64,000 nucleotides of DNA. Source: Tetrahymena elliotti 4EA (taxonomy: Eukaryota; Ciliophora; Oligohymenophorea; Hymenostomatida; Tetrahymenidae). The stretch is from contig JH720302.1 in the NCBI GenBank assembly GCA_000231825.2, positions 663,428 to 727,427 on the forward strand. Reading direction: 5' to 3'. The notes beneath the pieces are model-generated. The model searched no databases. It saw nothing but the letters and a program-made list of their open reading frames with translations, and was not told the origin of the DNA. Both the position numbers and the translations under genes were made by a program. How positions within the stretch are numbered: position 1 is the stretch's first letter; every line of letters begins with the position of its first letter. This document shows, one piece after another, positions 25,301 through 39,800 of this stretch.

Positions 25301-28300
25301 TTTAGGAAGTATAGTAAATGAAGATGACACTTAAACTCATACCTTTTTATCTCTTAATGGAGTTTTTTGGGAATAAAATTTGTTTAACAATCCATTTCAT
25401 GCATTTAACTTAACTTCAGATTAGATTATCCTGTAAGAAAATCTAGAAAATAATAAAATAGCTATTTTTGATTAATCTACCAAAGCTTTAATTTTTATAG
25501 ATGTATTAAAATATAATTAACCATTCAAACAAATACAATTTAATGTTACTTTTAATCTTTCTATAGCTATAAAAGATTGGGATGTACCATCTTTCATATG
25601 GGTAAAGGATAATTGCTTGTATTTACTTGACTCTAAAAATACGCTTTTTTCTGAATTAATAGCAGAATTAGATTCTAATCTAGTAAAATATTAGTATTGC
25701 CCTATTCAATAATTTATAGTAGCTCTAACTTCTCAACATAAAATTTATTCTATTGATGTATTTTAATTCTTTTGCCATAATACTATTTTAAACATTATTA
25801 AAATATAATTAGACTTAGACAAAAAAAATAGAATACCTGGATTTTTATCATTTTCAAGATGTTGAGCCAAGCTTTTATGTTTAGTGTGAAGATAGCTTCA
25901 TTATAATTTACTTTCCTTTTATTCTAATTTTTGATTTAGTCACAGCATAGCAGACAGATGTATTTAACAAAAGTTTAGTAAAAAATTATTTTTTTTATCT
26001 ACCATAAAAACAAAAAAATCCAAAATTTAAAAAAATATTTTAACTAAATTTATTTTCACTGAATTTCAGCTTTACCCCTCCCTCCCTACCTCTACCTGTG
26101 TCCATTCTTAAATAAACTTTTTGAGGTAGGAATAAATTTTAGAATAAATATTTGTTGGATAACTCTGAAATTTTAATTTAAGTCTATACTTTGATTTGAT
26201 TAAATATTTGGTTTTTGAATGACTTTTGTTTGTTTGGTTAAGACATTTTTATTTTTCTTAAATTTAATCAATAAAACTAAAAATAAGAAATAATTTTGTT
26301 TATATTTACTATTTTTTATGATAAAAAACAAGCAAAACAATTTATCATTGTAAGAAAATATTTTGAATGTAAAACCAATAATAAAAAAGAAAGATTCCTT
26401 AGTAATTGTCTTCTACAATTAAAATTAAAATTTATTTGGTTTAGAAAATTTTCAAAGCTGGAATTATTTATTTGACTTTAGATATGATAGTACAAATTTA
26501 TTCTATGATGATAAATAAAAGATTTTGATAGGGCTAACAGGAAGTTTAAAACAAATAAACATAATAAACATCCCAGGAGACTAAACATTAATTATGAGAG
26601 AGACTAATGGTTAATTTGCTAAAAATGCTGTTTATTTTTATGAAGAATAAACATCAGTAATAATTGCAGATGATAATGCAGTTATGTATGTTTCTAATTA
26701 TTTAACCTAAACTTTTAATGCTTTTAAGATTTAAGCAAATGATATCTAAGGTATTTTAATGGATAAAAAGAAGAATACTGTTTTTTTATATTCAAAACAA
26801 TTTATATTTACTCATGAATTTCCTAGTATGACATTTATAGAAGCAATATCTTTACAAGGATATAACCAGACTTCTATAATACAAATTTATCTAAATACTG
26901 AAAAATCATTAATGAATGTTTTAACTCAATCTCATTTAATTGTTTTTGATTTAACTGAAATTCTTTATGCAACTAAAACTAATCTTCTATAGTATTAAAA
27001 GATTTAATGCTTAAATCTCAATTCAGAATTTATTGTATGTTACAGCATAGTTAACCTCTCTTTGAACTTATACTAAAATTCTTAGTTATAAGATAGTCTG
27101 CTTTTTGAGTCTTCAGATTATAATATATATCCTTATTTTACTTAATTAGTATTAATTTAAGGAGGATAGCTTATTTTTAATTAGTATGAAAGGATGTACA
27201 TAATCTAAGCTGATTTAAAACTGAGAAAATTAATTTTAAAGCAAACAATTTAGTTAATAGGACTTCCAGATAATTACTTCTATGATTAAATCAGTAATTC
27301 TATTTTTACATTATATGAATAGAATTATCAGTTAAATTTCATTAATTTAAATGGAGAGAGAATAACTGAAAATATTTTAACTAATTTCAAAGAAGGAGAT
27401 ATTAACAACTCTTTAATTTGCAGTTAATACATAGTTCTTCCATCTTTCAATACTCTATAAGTTTATGATATTATGGGAAAGAAAATAGATTTATTCAATT
27501 TTTCAAGTAACTATGAAATTAAATTTATTTTTAAATTACAAGTAAAATCATTATAATCTAATCCAAATAACAAAAATTTGTGGGACATTCCTTTTGATTT
27601 TGAAGAGAGATCTAATAATAATGATTCTTAGGATGATGTCTAAAAGCTTATTTGTATAGTTGCTTAAGAAGGAAAAAACGTAATAATCAATGTTGCGAAT
27701 ATCAAGGAAAAGCAAATTTTATACTCTTATTAGTTAGAGGAATCATTTAAAATAGTAAATATAGTAAGTGATCAATTCAGAAACCTCATTTATTTAGTAA
27801 ATAATAAAGGATTTACATCTGTATTGTCTTATTCTTTAAAGCTCATAATTGATATTTAGAATGCTTGCCTGAAATAAGCTAAAATTTCATATGATTCTAA
27901 TTTTGTTTATTCTATTTGCCCAAATGATATTATAATTTATAACGGCAGAAACTTTTAATAATAATTTCCTATAATTAATTAAGGTTTGAGAGAAGTTGAT
28001 AATTTTATAAATACCAATCACAATAATTATTTTATTGTCATGTCAAAAAATGCCTTTTAGTTAATTAAATTAGAATTAGATTCTACTTTTGAAATTTTAT
28101 ATGAAGTTAAACATAATTTTTAATAACTCTTAAATATGAATTTAAAAATTGATGAAAATTCATAATCATATTTTGAATTTTTGTTATCCTCATATGAAAA
28201 TATTTAACATTCTATAATTCCATTGTCGTAAAGTAATTGTTTTATAAATATTCAACAATAAAATAGATCTGTTGAAAGTATATTTACAGATTTATTATTG

Positions 28301-31300
28301 TCATAAAATCTATTGCAACTAAAAGATTCTAATTAGTAGCTATCTCTAATTGAAATTGAATATTTAGACTAACAAGAAATTTAGTAATTAAACTTTACTT
28401 CTATTAATTAATAAAATATTGATCCAAATCAATATATTTCTTTAGTTTATTATACAGCTTCTCAGTAAAATAACATTTATTTATTCTAAACTGATAACTT
28501 AAGCTATCCAAATTATATTAAAAACATTTATTTCAAAAATATGGGTTTATCAATTAAAAATTCACTAGTTTTAAATGAAAATAAGGAAATGAAGAATTTT
28601 TAAATGTTTAATTTGACACTTGATCTTTAAAAATCAATTTAGCTAACTGACTTTGAAAAAGTTTCTATTTAGAATATTCAATTCAAAAATGTAACAAATA
28701 GTTAGAATCTAATAATTATTCAAAACTGTAAATTAGTTTTGATTGAATAGATAGAAATAAACAACTTCTCATCTAGCTAAATATAATTTATTCTTACTAA
28801 TAATAGTCATGTTATTATAAATTAAGTAAATATTTCTAAAACTTAGTATTAAGCTTTGTTTAAGATTGAAAATAATAATGAAGTTAGTGTTTATGAAATT
28901 TAAATAAATAAATCATTAAATATGGAATTATTTACTATTTCATTTGCTAATAAACTCATCATTCAAGATATTTTTGTTCAATCAGTTTAATTTTCATAAA
29001 TATTTAACATAAAAGGATCTACAGACATTAATGTATAAAATATAGTTATCAATGATTCTTAATAGCTGAAATTAGTTTTGCTTTAACCTATAAAGTTAGA
29101 AAATAAATAGTATTTTTCTAAAACTTTTATTTTTCAAAACTTGAAGCTGTCTAATGCAACAGATGTTCAAACAGATATTTAATCTGATTCAGTTTTAATA
29201 TCTGATATTAACATTGATAATCTGAGTTTATCTATGGATTTTTTAAGTATAAATACAGTCAAATTGTTCATATAAGACATTAATATTGAGAACTCATTTC
29301 CTTATTTAAATTAACCATCTCTCTTTTATATTTAGAAGTATGATTAATGTGATATTGTAAATATCAATACTTCTTATAGCTAATTGACTGTTCTCAGAAC
29401 TCTTTAATAAGAATTGAAAGGAGTATTTTTGATTAAATCATGCAGATTTATAGATTTTAAAGCTAAAAATCCTTTGTTATACCTAATTAGTGTTAATGTA
29501 TTGGTTTTAGAAGACATTTAAATATAAAATGTTTTACTAAGTGAAAATATTTACTCTTCTGTAGTTTAAATAAGCTAAAGCTATAATGTAACTATTTCAA
29601 AGAGTTAATTCATTAATAACATAAACACAAATGGTATAGGAGGGTCAATTTATGCTACTGACAATGAAATTATTTAAATATCAAATACAATATTTAAGTT
29701 AAGTTAGTGCTAATCGCAAAGTGGAGGAGCTTTGACTATTAAAAATAGTGTTAGAGTAGGAGGTTTATTTATAGATAATACAGTATTTCTTAATAATAAG
29801 GCCACTAAATCTACAGGTGGGGCAATGCATTTAGAAAATTCTAATTTAGTTATGACCAATTCCATAATTTAGTTGAATGAGGCCATGATAGGTGGAGGAA
29901 TTTACTATGAATAAGTAATTCCAGATTTTATATTATAATTGAATTAAAAAGAAAATAATATGAATAACACTATTACTTAAAATGTAGCTAGGATATATGG
30001 AAATAATTTAGGATCTACTTTAAGAAGTGTTCACATAGATATCGAAGACATAAAAACTTCAAGAGAATCTAGTATTATAAAATAATTAGATAATATGATT
30101 TAGATTTAATAATTTAAAAGTGGTGATCTAATTTTTCTGAATAAAATTTAATTACTTGATGAAGAGGATAATCCTTTGTAAATTCTTACCAGTAACTCTA
30201 ATTAATTAGATAGTAACTAGTATAGTAGTAATGTCTTATCAATTATGTAAAAAATAAGTGTTGCTTTGAATTGGGATTAATAAAGTTAATAAATACAGTG
30301 TATAGGTGAAATTTCCTCAAAGTAATTAACAAATAGTGGTTTTAAGCTGGGTGCATAAATAATGTATAAACCAAATGACTAAATGACTCTATAAGTTATA
30401 TCAAATACATTTCCTCAGCTTTTAGATTCAAAAGGAGACATTTACTTGTAATAAGGATATCTTTAAGGAAATATATCAATCGTTTTGGATAGTTGTTCCT
30501 TAGGATAAATATTAAAGCAGTAAAGTAATTCAATAATCTGCGAAGATTGTCCTGAAGGTAAGTATTCTTTAAATTTATTAGATAACTAGTGTCAGCAATG
30601 TCCTGCATCAGCAATTAAATGCTACTAATCAAAAATTTTCCTAAAAGATGGATATTGGAGAGAAAATGAATAAACAGATGAAATTATATATTGCTATATG
30701 AATCCTAATATTTGCAAAGCAGAATCACCTGAATCAAAAGTAAATTTTAAGCTTTTTCTTCTCAAATAATAGATATACATTTAGTTTGATAAATAAGACA
30801 AAAATTACTTTTACTATTCACTTGCAATTATTTTGATAATATTTACAAAAATTTGTAAAGTTCACCAGCAAAGTCGTAAAGTGTTTAGTTTCTTTATCAT
30901 TTAACAAGAACTTAAATAAAAAATTCAAAGAAAGTTTATTATTAACAATAAATTTTTATTAAATGATATTAAATCTTTACAATGAGCCCAAACAATAAAT
31001 ATTTTTTATGAAATATCTCTCGCTATCCTCAATAAAAACTATTACAAATAACAAATTAAATTATTTTCTCCCTAAATATTTTTTTAATTTTGTAAAAATA
31101 ACAACACTTAGTAAATTAAATTTTTTAAATATTTAAAAAGTAATATTGTATAGTCGGGTATAAAGGTCCTCTTTGTAATTCTTGTGATACTTATGGAGAA
31201 GTATGGGGATAAAGGTATTAATAAGTTTTTGGGAAAGGTGATTGTATTAGCTGTGAAGATAGTTGGATAATAATAGTGGCTTAGAATCTAATTTTATTTT

Positions 31301-33161
31301 TCATTATATTTCTCTACATATTTTGTCTATTAAGAAATATAATTAATAGATAATAAGCTAAATTAGCTGGCTATTACATAACCAGAATGGATATTCTCTA
31401 CTTAGGATCAACATGTATTTTTTTCAAATTTATTTCTATTTGAAATCTTTTTATTTTTAAACATAAATGAATTAAATTAGTTTATTTTTAGGATATTTTA
31501 AAAGCATTGTTTTAAAATAAAATAAATATTTAAAATTTTTTTTTTTAGTAATAAGACAAGACAAATCTTAAATCCTTTCAAAAATTTTAACAGATCACCT
31601 TTAGATATTATCTTTATTGAATCTCTTTTCAATAAATACTCCTAAATACTTAGTAATTCCAATTTAAGTTTCTGGGGATTCTTTAAGCGTGACAACTAAA
31701 TCTATTGACTGTCTTTTCTCTAATTATCCAAATTTAAAGCCACTTTGGTTTTATTAGTCTTTGTGGTCATTGTCTCTGCCAGTCTTAATCATCTTTTTTT
31801 ACTTAATTATTGGGATTCTTCTAAAAAAATTAAAAAATAACAAGAATATTTTAAATTACACGAGTACCTCTTTGATCTTTATTTATTTTTACTTTTTCCC
31901 CACAGTTGTTATGTTATTAAGTAGATCTTTAAACTGTCTTCAAATAGGTGATAAAAATTATATGGATTTAGATATTAATATATTATGCTATGACTCATAG
32001 TATCATAGACCCTATATTTTATTCTTCTTCATACCTCTGCTTATTGTTTGGGCAATTTTAATTCCTTTGTTTTTATTTTTAAAGACAAGAAAAGGTAAAA
32101 TCAACAAATGGCCTATATTTATTGAAATAAAATATTCTTTTATTTTTACTGGATATAAAGATAAGTTTTATTATTGGGAATTTGGTAAACTAATTTATAA
32201 ATCATTAATTATTTTAATATCAACATTATTTCAATAGTCTAATTATATAAGAGTAAAATTCTTCTGTTTAATATAATTAATTAAATTAATTTTTTTCGAA
32301 TTAAAATAAATTAAAAAGGTTTCCTTGTAATATGCAGCTATTCTATTTATGATTTTCATAGTAATTAAGATATAGCCTTATAAAATATAGATATTTAATT
32401 ATCTTTTACAAAAATCAGCTATCATATGTGCCCTATCTCTAATTTCAAGTTAAATTATTACAACAGCTCCAAACATGAATATCTTTTTATTCTTGATACT
32501 AGTTTCTTTATTAACTTTCTCCAACCTAATTTTCATTATTTAATTAGTATTAGGTTTATGCCTTATTACAATATCTAATTATTCAAATCAAAATAACAAA
32601 TTTTAAAATTGCCTCTTGTATTTAATTTAAAGATATCCCTCCTTTTTTAAAAGTACACTGATATAAAAAAATTAAATTAAAATTAGCTCTCTTTTTAAAA
32701 TCAAGCTTGTTAAAATTAAAATTAAATAACTAGTTCAATATTTTAGATCGAATCATTTTTTTACAACAGAGTCTGTTTAGTAGTATTTTAATCTCTAAAA
32801 AACTATTATTTCTTCTCCTAAATAAGAATTTTCAAATTCATCATCTAGATTTCATTTATTAAGCAGATTAACTTAGACACCAAAACTAAACTAAAGAAAA
32901 AAAACTGATTCATTCAAAAGTATGAGAGAAAAATGGTCATATTATTCAAGAAAAACAAAAGATAACCCATTAAGTAATTATAAAAATTTCAACATAAATT
33001 TATTCATTTACTTTTAAAACTCAATAGACTAATAATAATAAGAACTACAATTTGCAAGAAATATGTCAAACTTAACTCAAAACGAAGAACTTCAAACCTA
33101 GATTGAAACAGAAGACAACTTAAATAAGTGGAATAAGCTTCTTATAAGTTCAAATAAATGA
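22376..33161 (+). CDS. Giant Cys-rich, beta-helix, multi-pass membrane protein (copy 1)
   Basis: Seven exons give 3,239 residues: 22376-23395, 23445-25757, 25819-25977, 26333-30739, 31141-31414, 31549-32252 and 32319-33161. Phases agree throughout. Residues 1 to about 19 are a signal peptide (MIKLTFLLLTLMFMTSIKC). A Cys-rich furin/EGF-like region follows to about residue 180. The middle 1,500 residues alternate Ile/Phe/Leu with Asn/Gln/Asp, ending at about 2266-2360 in Gly-Gly repeats (GGSIYATDNEI, SGGALTIKNS, TGGAMHLENS) typical of a right-handed parallel beta-helix. Then come a second Cys module (CEDCPEGKYS..CQQCPAS), an EGF-like GYKGPLCNSC element and at least seven hydrophobic segments. 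The tail is basic and cytoplasmic-looking. Large membrane proteins of this layout are abundant in ciliates; their ligand and role are unknown. A surface receptor or adhesin is the likely guess. Confidence 0.85.
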
Positions 33162-33864
33162 AATAATTATACATATATGAATTAAATTGAAACAAAATAT
33201 TTTTTTACAGATTCATCAAAATAAAATTCAAAATCTTTTATTAAAATCATATTTTTAAATACTTTGGTATATATTTCTGTGTGTTGTTTTTAAAAAAAAT
33301 TGATTAATTTTATTCATAAATTTTTGAGAAAATTTCTCTTTCGAAAGACTTAAAATAATTTACTAATTGCAAGATACGAAGTTTTATGGTGATGAATTCA
33401 TTCAAATACTATTTTTGATTAATCATTTTTTTTCTATTTAAATGCTAGGTTCAAAGCTTTTAAACACTAATTTTTTTATTTCTGTTGATTTTTTATAAAA
33501 AAAATGAAACATTTTATTTGATTATTTTTTGATTGCTTATTAACAAAAAAAATATGGCAACTAGCAATAATCTTAAATTATCTATTTTCATTTCATAATA
33601 TAAATGTTTAAAATCTTCTTTCTTTGATTTAAATTTCTATATTGAGTAATAAAAATGTAATTTATAATTATTGAGATATCTGTGATATTTTAGATATTAC
33701 ATTATAATTTTCCAATAGAATCATAAAAATACAGTAGCAACTATTGAGATAATTATCCTACATATTAAATTATCAAAGTAGGAATTTTCAATTTATTTTT
33801 TGATTTTTTAGACTTAATAATAAATATTAAGTAGAATACACATTTAAATTTAAATCTTAAGAGA
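33162..33864. other. Spacer between the tandem giant genes
   Basis: About 700 bp of AT-rich sequence holding the 3' end of copy 1 and the leader of copy 2. No separate gene is seen. Its short length is consistent with head-to-tail tandem duplication. Confidence 0.55.
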
Positions 33865-36800
33865 ATGTTATAAATAAAATTCTTATTACTTACATTGACA
33901 TTCTTAACTTCAATTAGATCTTAATGCAATAATGGGGAAATATTTGACCTGATTCTTTCAAAATGCCTATCTTGTTCTCTAGGATGCTAAAATTGTTACA
34001 ACATATATTAAGATCAGTGCATTAATTGCTCTGAAAACTTTTTTAAAAGTAATTTAAACATATCTGCATGCACATAAAGTTGCTCGGTAGGGGAAATTTT
34101 AACATAGAATCAATAGTGTATTAAGTGTTAGGTTGAAGGATGCATTAAATGCAATTCTGAATAATAATGTTTAGAATGCAATGAAAATTTATCACTAGAT
34201 TAAGAAAAAAATCTATGTTTTCTTAAAGAAAAAGTTTGCTAATCTAACTTAGATTTCATCTAATAACCATTTAGTTAAAAGTAATGTGTGAAAAGTTGTT
34301 CTAATAATTTCTATCAGAACCAAAATACTTAAATTTGTGAAAAGATGCATCAGTGCATTCAAATTAACAGTAGTTTTACATAATTCAATCAAAGAGTTAC
34401 AGAAATTAGACAGTTTTAATAAGAGTACTACATAATTAGAGCTAATTAATGTTAGTTTGTTCTAGCTGATTAAAATTTCTAGCTAGTTTATTTATATGTT
34501 CTTTAATAAATGTAAGATTTTGAAGATTAATATATGGACTAGGGTTCTGAAATCAAATAAAAAAGTTTCATGATAGATGTGTATGGTGGATGCTTAGCTA
34601 ACAAAACCTTAACTGTTGTAAATTTTATCACAAGATAAACAATATTTGAAAAAAATAATTTAAATCATGACTACTTTGTAAAATTTATAGACTATTCAAA
34701 TTAAATTATATTTTTTTCAACAGAAGAAAGATGTGCAATAGCTTTATATGACTTAATTTATTAATAATTTTTTGAATATTAATGTAACTATGTCATAATA
34801 TAAGAAATGTTTGCCATAATAAACAGCAAAAATTAAATAGTTTATTATTTAAAAGTAGAAATAAACACTAGCAAATTTTGGGTAATGAAATTTATCAATT
34901 ATTTGTTTAATTTAATAAATTATTTTTAATAGGTTTTAACTTTATAAGAAGACAGGTAAATTTAATTTTCTGATCAACTGTTTGATTTCGAAGAATATGG
35001 ATATATTCTGTAGGTGATTTAAAAAAATCAAAACATCATCTTTATTTTTCATCAAGACAACTAAATCAAAATCAAAAACCTAGTAATATAAAATAATACT
35101 AAATTTTAAAAGAAAATAATAAATTAATTTACCTTTATAGATAAAGTATATTATAGTAAAAGTTTAAATTCAATCATTAAAAAGGATGAAAAGTCTTAAA
35201 ATGTGATAATAAGTATTTTAAACTCTTCTTAAGATTAAGTTGATTCAGAGTTAAATATAACTTTTTCAGATAAATTTAATTCATTTGAAATATATGAAAA
35301 TTAATAAGATAATTCCACATTTGCTTTTCTTTTATCAAATTAATAACTTCAATTTATAAACTTGACTGATTATAAATTAAAAAATAAAGAGGTCTTGAAA
35401 GGCGCTTTTGTTTAGATTATAAAAACTGGATTCATTACTGAACTTTCAAAAATCTAAAATATTTTCTTTACGAAAAATAATACCATTGAAATATTTTTAT
35501 CATATATAATAAATAAAAATAGTTACTATTATGATTAAATTAGAATTTTATTTAATACAAAGAGCTAAACATTTTTAGTGAATTACTTAAATCCTAATGA
35601 GTTTTAAAAGTAATACTATACATACACTTCAAATTTTTTATTAGAAATAACTTTACAACAATTGATGTTTAGTAAAAACAAAGAAACTGATACTAATTCA
35701 TTTTACATTTTTGACTAAAACTAAGTATCTGCCTAGAAAGGTATAGCTACATAAAGAATAAATTTTAGTATTGAAAATTTATAATATTCACACAAAATAA
35801 TTACCAGGTTCTCACCTTTTTAAATGAAACATAATTTAACATCTTATGATATGGTATAAATAATAAACAATAGGTATTTATTAATGTCCTAAAATTTTGT
35901 AAGTTATATTTAAGATTACATTGTAGATATTATTCAACAAAAATAGATAATTACTTATTAATATAAACCATACTATCTTATGGGTAAATTTAGATATATC
36001 CAGAAAAGAAAACTACTTGTTGTAACAAATGTTCCTTAAATTTTTAGCTTAGATACAGGAGAACCTCTTATAAATAATCCATAAGATTACTACTTTTCTC
36101 TTTTAAATTATATCATTTTAAATGAAGATTAATTAGTTTACTCAACAAGAAATGATAATTATGAAGGCATCATTTACTTAATAGATTTCTCTACCTTTAA
36201 AATATCTGAACTCTATAACTTTGGCCTCTTTAATTATTTCATTTTTGTAACATCTAGTGAAAACACTCCCTTGATAGCATTTAATGATATCATTTATGTT
36301 TATAATTATAATAATGATTGCTAGCCCTTTTCAATTAGCTTAAAGAGTTTAGTTTATTAACTTGTAAATATCTCATTCTTGATGTATGAATCAAATAAGT
36401 TAATTTATCAAAAAACAGGTGAAATTTTCCTATTCTATGAATCATTAATTGAGATCTACAGTTTTGATTTATCCAATAGAGAATTACTAAACTTTGGCAT
36501 CAATTATCCTGAAAATTTTTTTGGTTCTCCCTCAAAGATTTAAAGTGATAGATATATCTTTTTTTATGATTAAATCTATTTCTACAGATTTGATTTAGAA
36601 TTAAAATAATTTTCAATAATAAAGGCAAGATCTGAATAAAACTAATATAGAATAGGCTTAATTGACTTTTATTATTTAGATTAACAATAAAAATATATTA
36701 AAAAATCAGATAGTATTATTGATACAGATAGCATGGTAATAATTAAGAGTTCAGTGGAAAATTGTTTATTTTTAGGAAGTGTAGTAAGTGAAGAAGGTAT

Positions 36801-39800
36801 TTAAATTCATAGCTTTTTATCAAATAATTAAGTTTTTTGGGAATAAAATTTGTTTAACGATCCATTTAATGTATTTAATTTAACATAAGATTAAATTATC
36901 TAATAAGTGAATCTAGAAAATAATAAATTAGCTATTTTTGATTAATCAACTAAAGCTTTTTTTATTTTAGATGCATTAAAATCAAATTAATCATCAATAC
37001 AAATAAAATTTGATATCTCATTTAATCTTTCAATAACTGTAATCGACTGGGATTTACCATCTTTTTTTTGGGTAAAGGATAGTTGCTTGTATTTACTTGA
37101 CTCTAAAATTTCGCTTTTTCCAGAAATAATAACTGAATTAGATTCTAATATAGTAAAATATTAGTATTGTCCTATTCAATAAATTATAGTTGCTCAAACT
37201 TCTCAAAATAAAATTTATTCTATTGATGTAATTTAATTATTTTATCATAAAATTATTTTAATCAATTTTAATAAAAAAGATTTAGACAAAAAAAAAAGAA
37301 AATGTAGATTTTAGTAATCCATTCTAAGTTGAACCAAGCTATTATGTTTAGTGTGAAGATAACTTCATTATAATTTACTTTCCTAAGATTCTAATTTTTG
37401 ATTTAGTCAAAGCATCATAGACAAATGCATTTAGCAAAAATTTTGTAAGAAAAGTTATTTTTCCAATTACTGTATTAACTCAAAAACCCAAAATTTTTTT
37501 AAATACCTTGAATCCAAATTAATTTTTACTAATCAATTTAAATTAACAATTTCCACCTATTTTATATTTATTATTTTTATCATAAATATAGCTATATAAC
37601 ATTGAAATCTTTCAAAATACTTTGAAAGTAAAACCAATAATAAAGAGGAAAAATTCCTTATTAATTGTCTTTTACAATTAAAATTAAAATTTATTTTCTT
37701 TAGACAATTTTACAAACTGGAAGTATTTGTTTGACTATAGATACAATAACACAAACTTATTCTATGATGATGAACATTAAATTTTGATAGGGTTAACAGG
37801 AGCATTAAAACAAATTAATATAATAAATATTCCTGGGGACTAAAAATTAATTATGAGAGAAACTAATGGATATTTTGCTAAAAATGCTGTTTATTTTTAC
37901 TAAGAATAAACTACTATAATAATTGCAGATGATAATGCAATTATGTATGTTTCTAATTATCTAACCTAAACTTTCAATACTTTTTATATTTAAGCAAAGG
38001 ATATCTAAGGTATCTTAATGGATAAAAATAAAAATACTCTATTTTTATATTCAAAATAATTTATTTATACTCATGAATTTCCTAGTATGGAATTTATAGA
38101 AACCATATCTTTGCAAGGCTTTAATGAGACTTCTATAATACAAGTCTATCTAGATACTTAAAAATCATTAATGAATGTTTTAACTTAAACTCATTTAGTT
38201 ACTTTTGATTTAACTGAAATTGTTTATGCAACTTAAACTAATCTTCTATAGTATTAAAAGGTACAATGTTTAAACCTTGGTTAAGAATTTATAGTATGTT
38301 ACAGCATAGTTAACCTCTCTTTGAACTTATACTAAAATTCTTAGCTATAAGATAGTCTGCTACTTGAGCCTTCACAATACAACATATATCCTTATTTTAC
38401 TTAATTAGTATTAATCTAAGGAAGATAACTGATTTTTAATTAGTATGAAAGGATGAACATAATCTAAGCAGATTTAAAACAGAAAAAATTAATTTTAAAA
38501 CAAACAATTTAGTTAATAGGACTACCAGATAATTACTTCTATGACTAAATCAGTAATTCAATTTATACATTATATGAATAGAATTATCAGCTAAATTTCA
38601 TTAATTTAAATAGAGAAAGAATAACTGAAAATATTTTAACCAATTTCAAAGAAGGAGATATTAACAACTCTTTAATCTGCAGTTAATACATAATTCTGCC
38701 ATCTCTAAATACTCTACAAGTTTATGATATTATGGAAAAAAAAATAGATTTAATCAATTTTTCAAGCAACAATAAAATTAAATTTATTTTCAAATTACAA
38801 GTAAAATCATTATAATCTAATCCAAATAACAAAAATTTATGGGACATTCCTTTTGATTTTGAAGAGAGATCTAATAATAATGATTCTGAGGATGATAGCT
38901 AAAAGCTTATTTGCATAATCGCCTAAGAAGGAAAAAACATAATAATCAACATTACGAATATAAAAGAAAAACAAAATTTATACTCTTACTAATTAAAGGA
39001 ATCATTTAAAATAGTAAATATAGTAAGTGATCAATTCAGAAACCTCATTTATTTAGTAAATAATAAAGGATTTACATCTGTATTGTCTTATTCTTTAAAG
39101 CCCATAATTGATATTTAAAATGCTTGCCTGAAATAAGCTAAAATTTCATATGATTCTAATTTTATTTATTCGATTTGCCCAAATGATATAATAATTTATA
39201 ACGGCAGAAACCTTTAATAATAATTTCCTATAATTAATTAAGGCTTAAGAGAAGTTGATAATTTTATAAATACCAATCACAACAATTACTTTATTGTCAT
39301 GTCAAAAAATGCACTTTAGTTAATTAAATTAGAATTAGATTCTACTTTTGAAATTTTATATGAAACTAAACATAATTTTTAATAACTCTTAAATATGAAT
39401 GTAAAAACTAATGAAAATTCAGAAACATATTTAGAATTTTTGCTATCCTCATATGAAAATATTTAACATTCAATAATTCCATTGTAGTAAAACAAAAATT
39501 GTAAAAAAAATAAACAACAAAAAAAAACGGCTAAAAAAAAAATCAAAAATGAAATAAAGTCACAAAAAAAACTGCAACAAAAAAAAGATAAAAAGAAGCA
39601 ACCACCAATAAAAAAAAAAGAATTAGAAGAACAAGAAAAAAAGAAATAAAAAAACACTACAAAAAATAAAGAAAATAAAGAAAAAAATCAAAATAACCAA
39701 TAAATTTATTAGACAGATTCTAAAAAAAATAACAAAAATAAAATCCAAACAGACAACTCAAGAAACCCAAACTACACAAAAAACATTAAACACAAAAATA

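Noticed and set aside
25758..25870. Apparent +1 frameshift at an A-run in both giant genes (25820 and 37287)
   Set aside because: An in-phase intron explains it in both copies: GTATTTTAA..CTTAG (25758-25818) and GTAATTTAA..TTTAG (37228-37285). The downstream exon is 159 nt in both.
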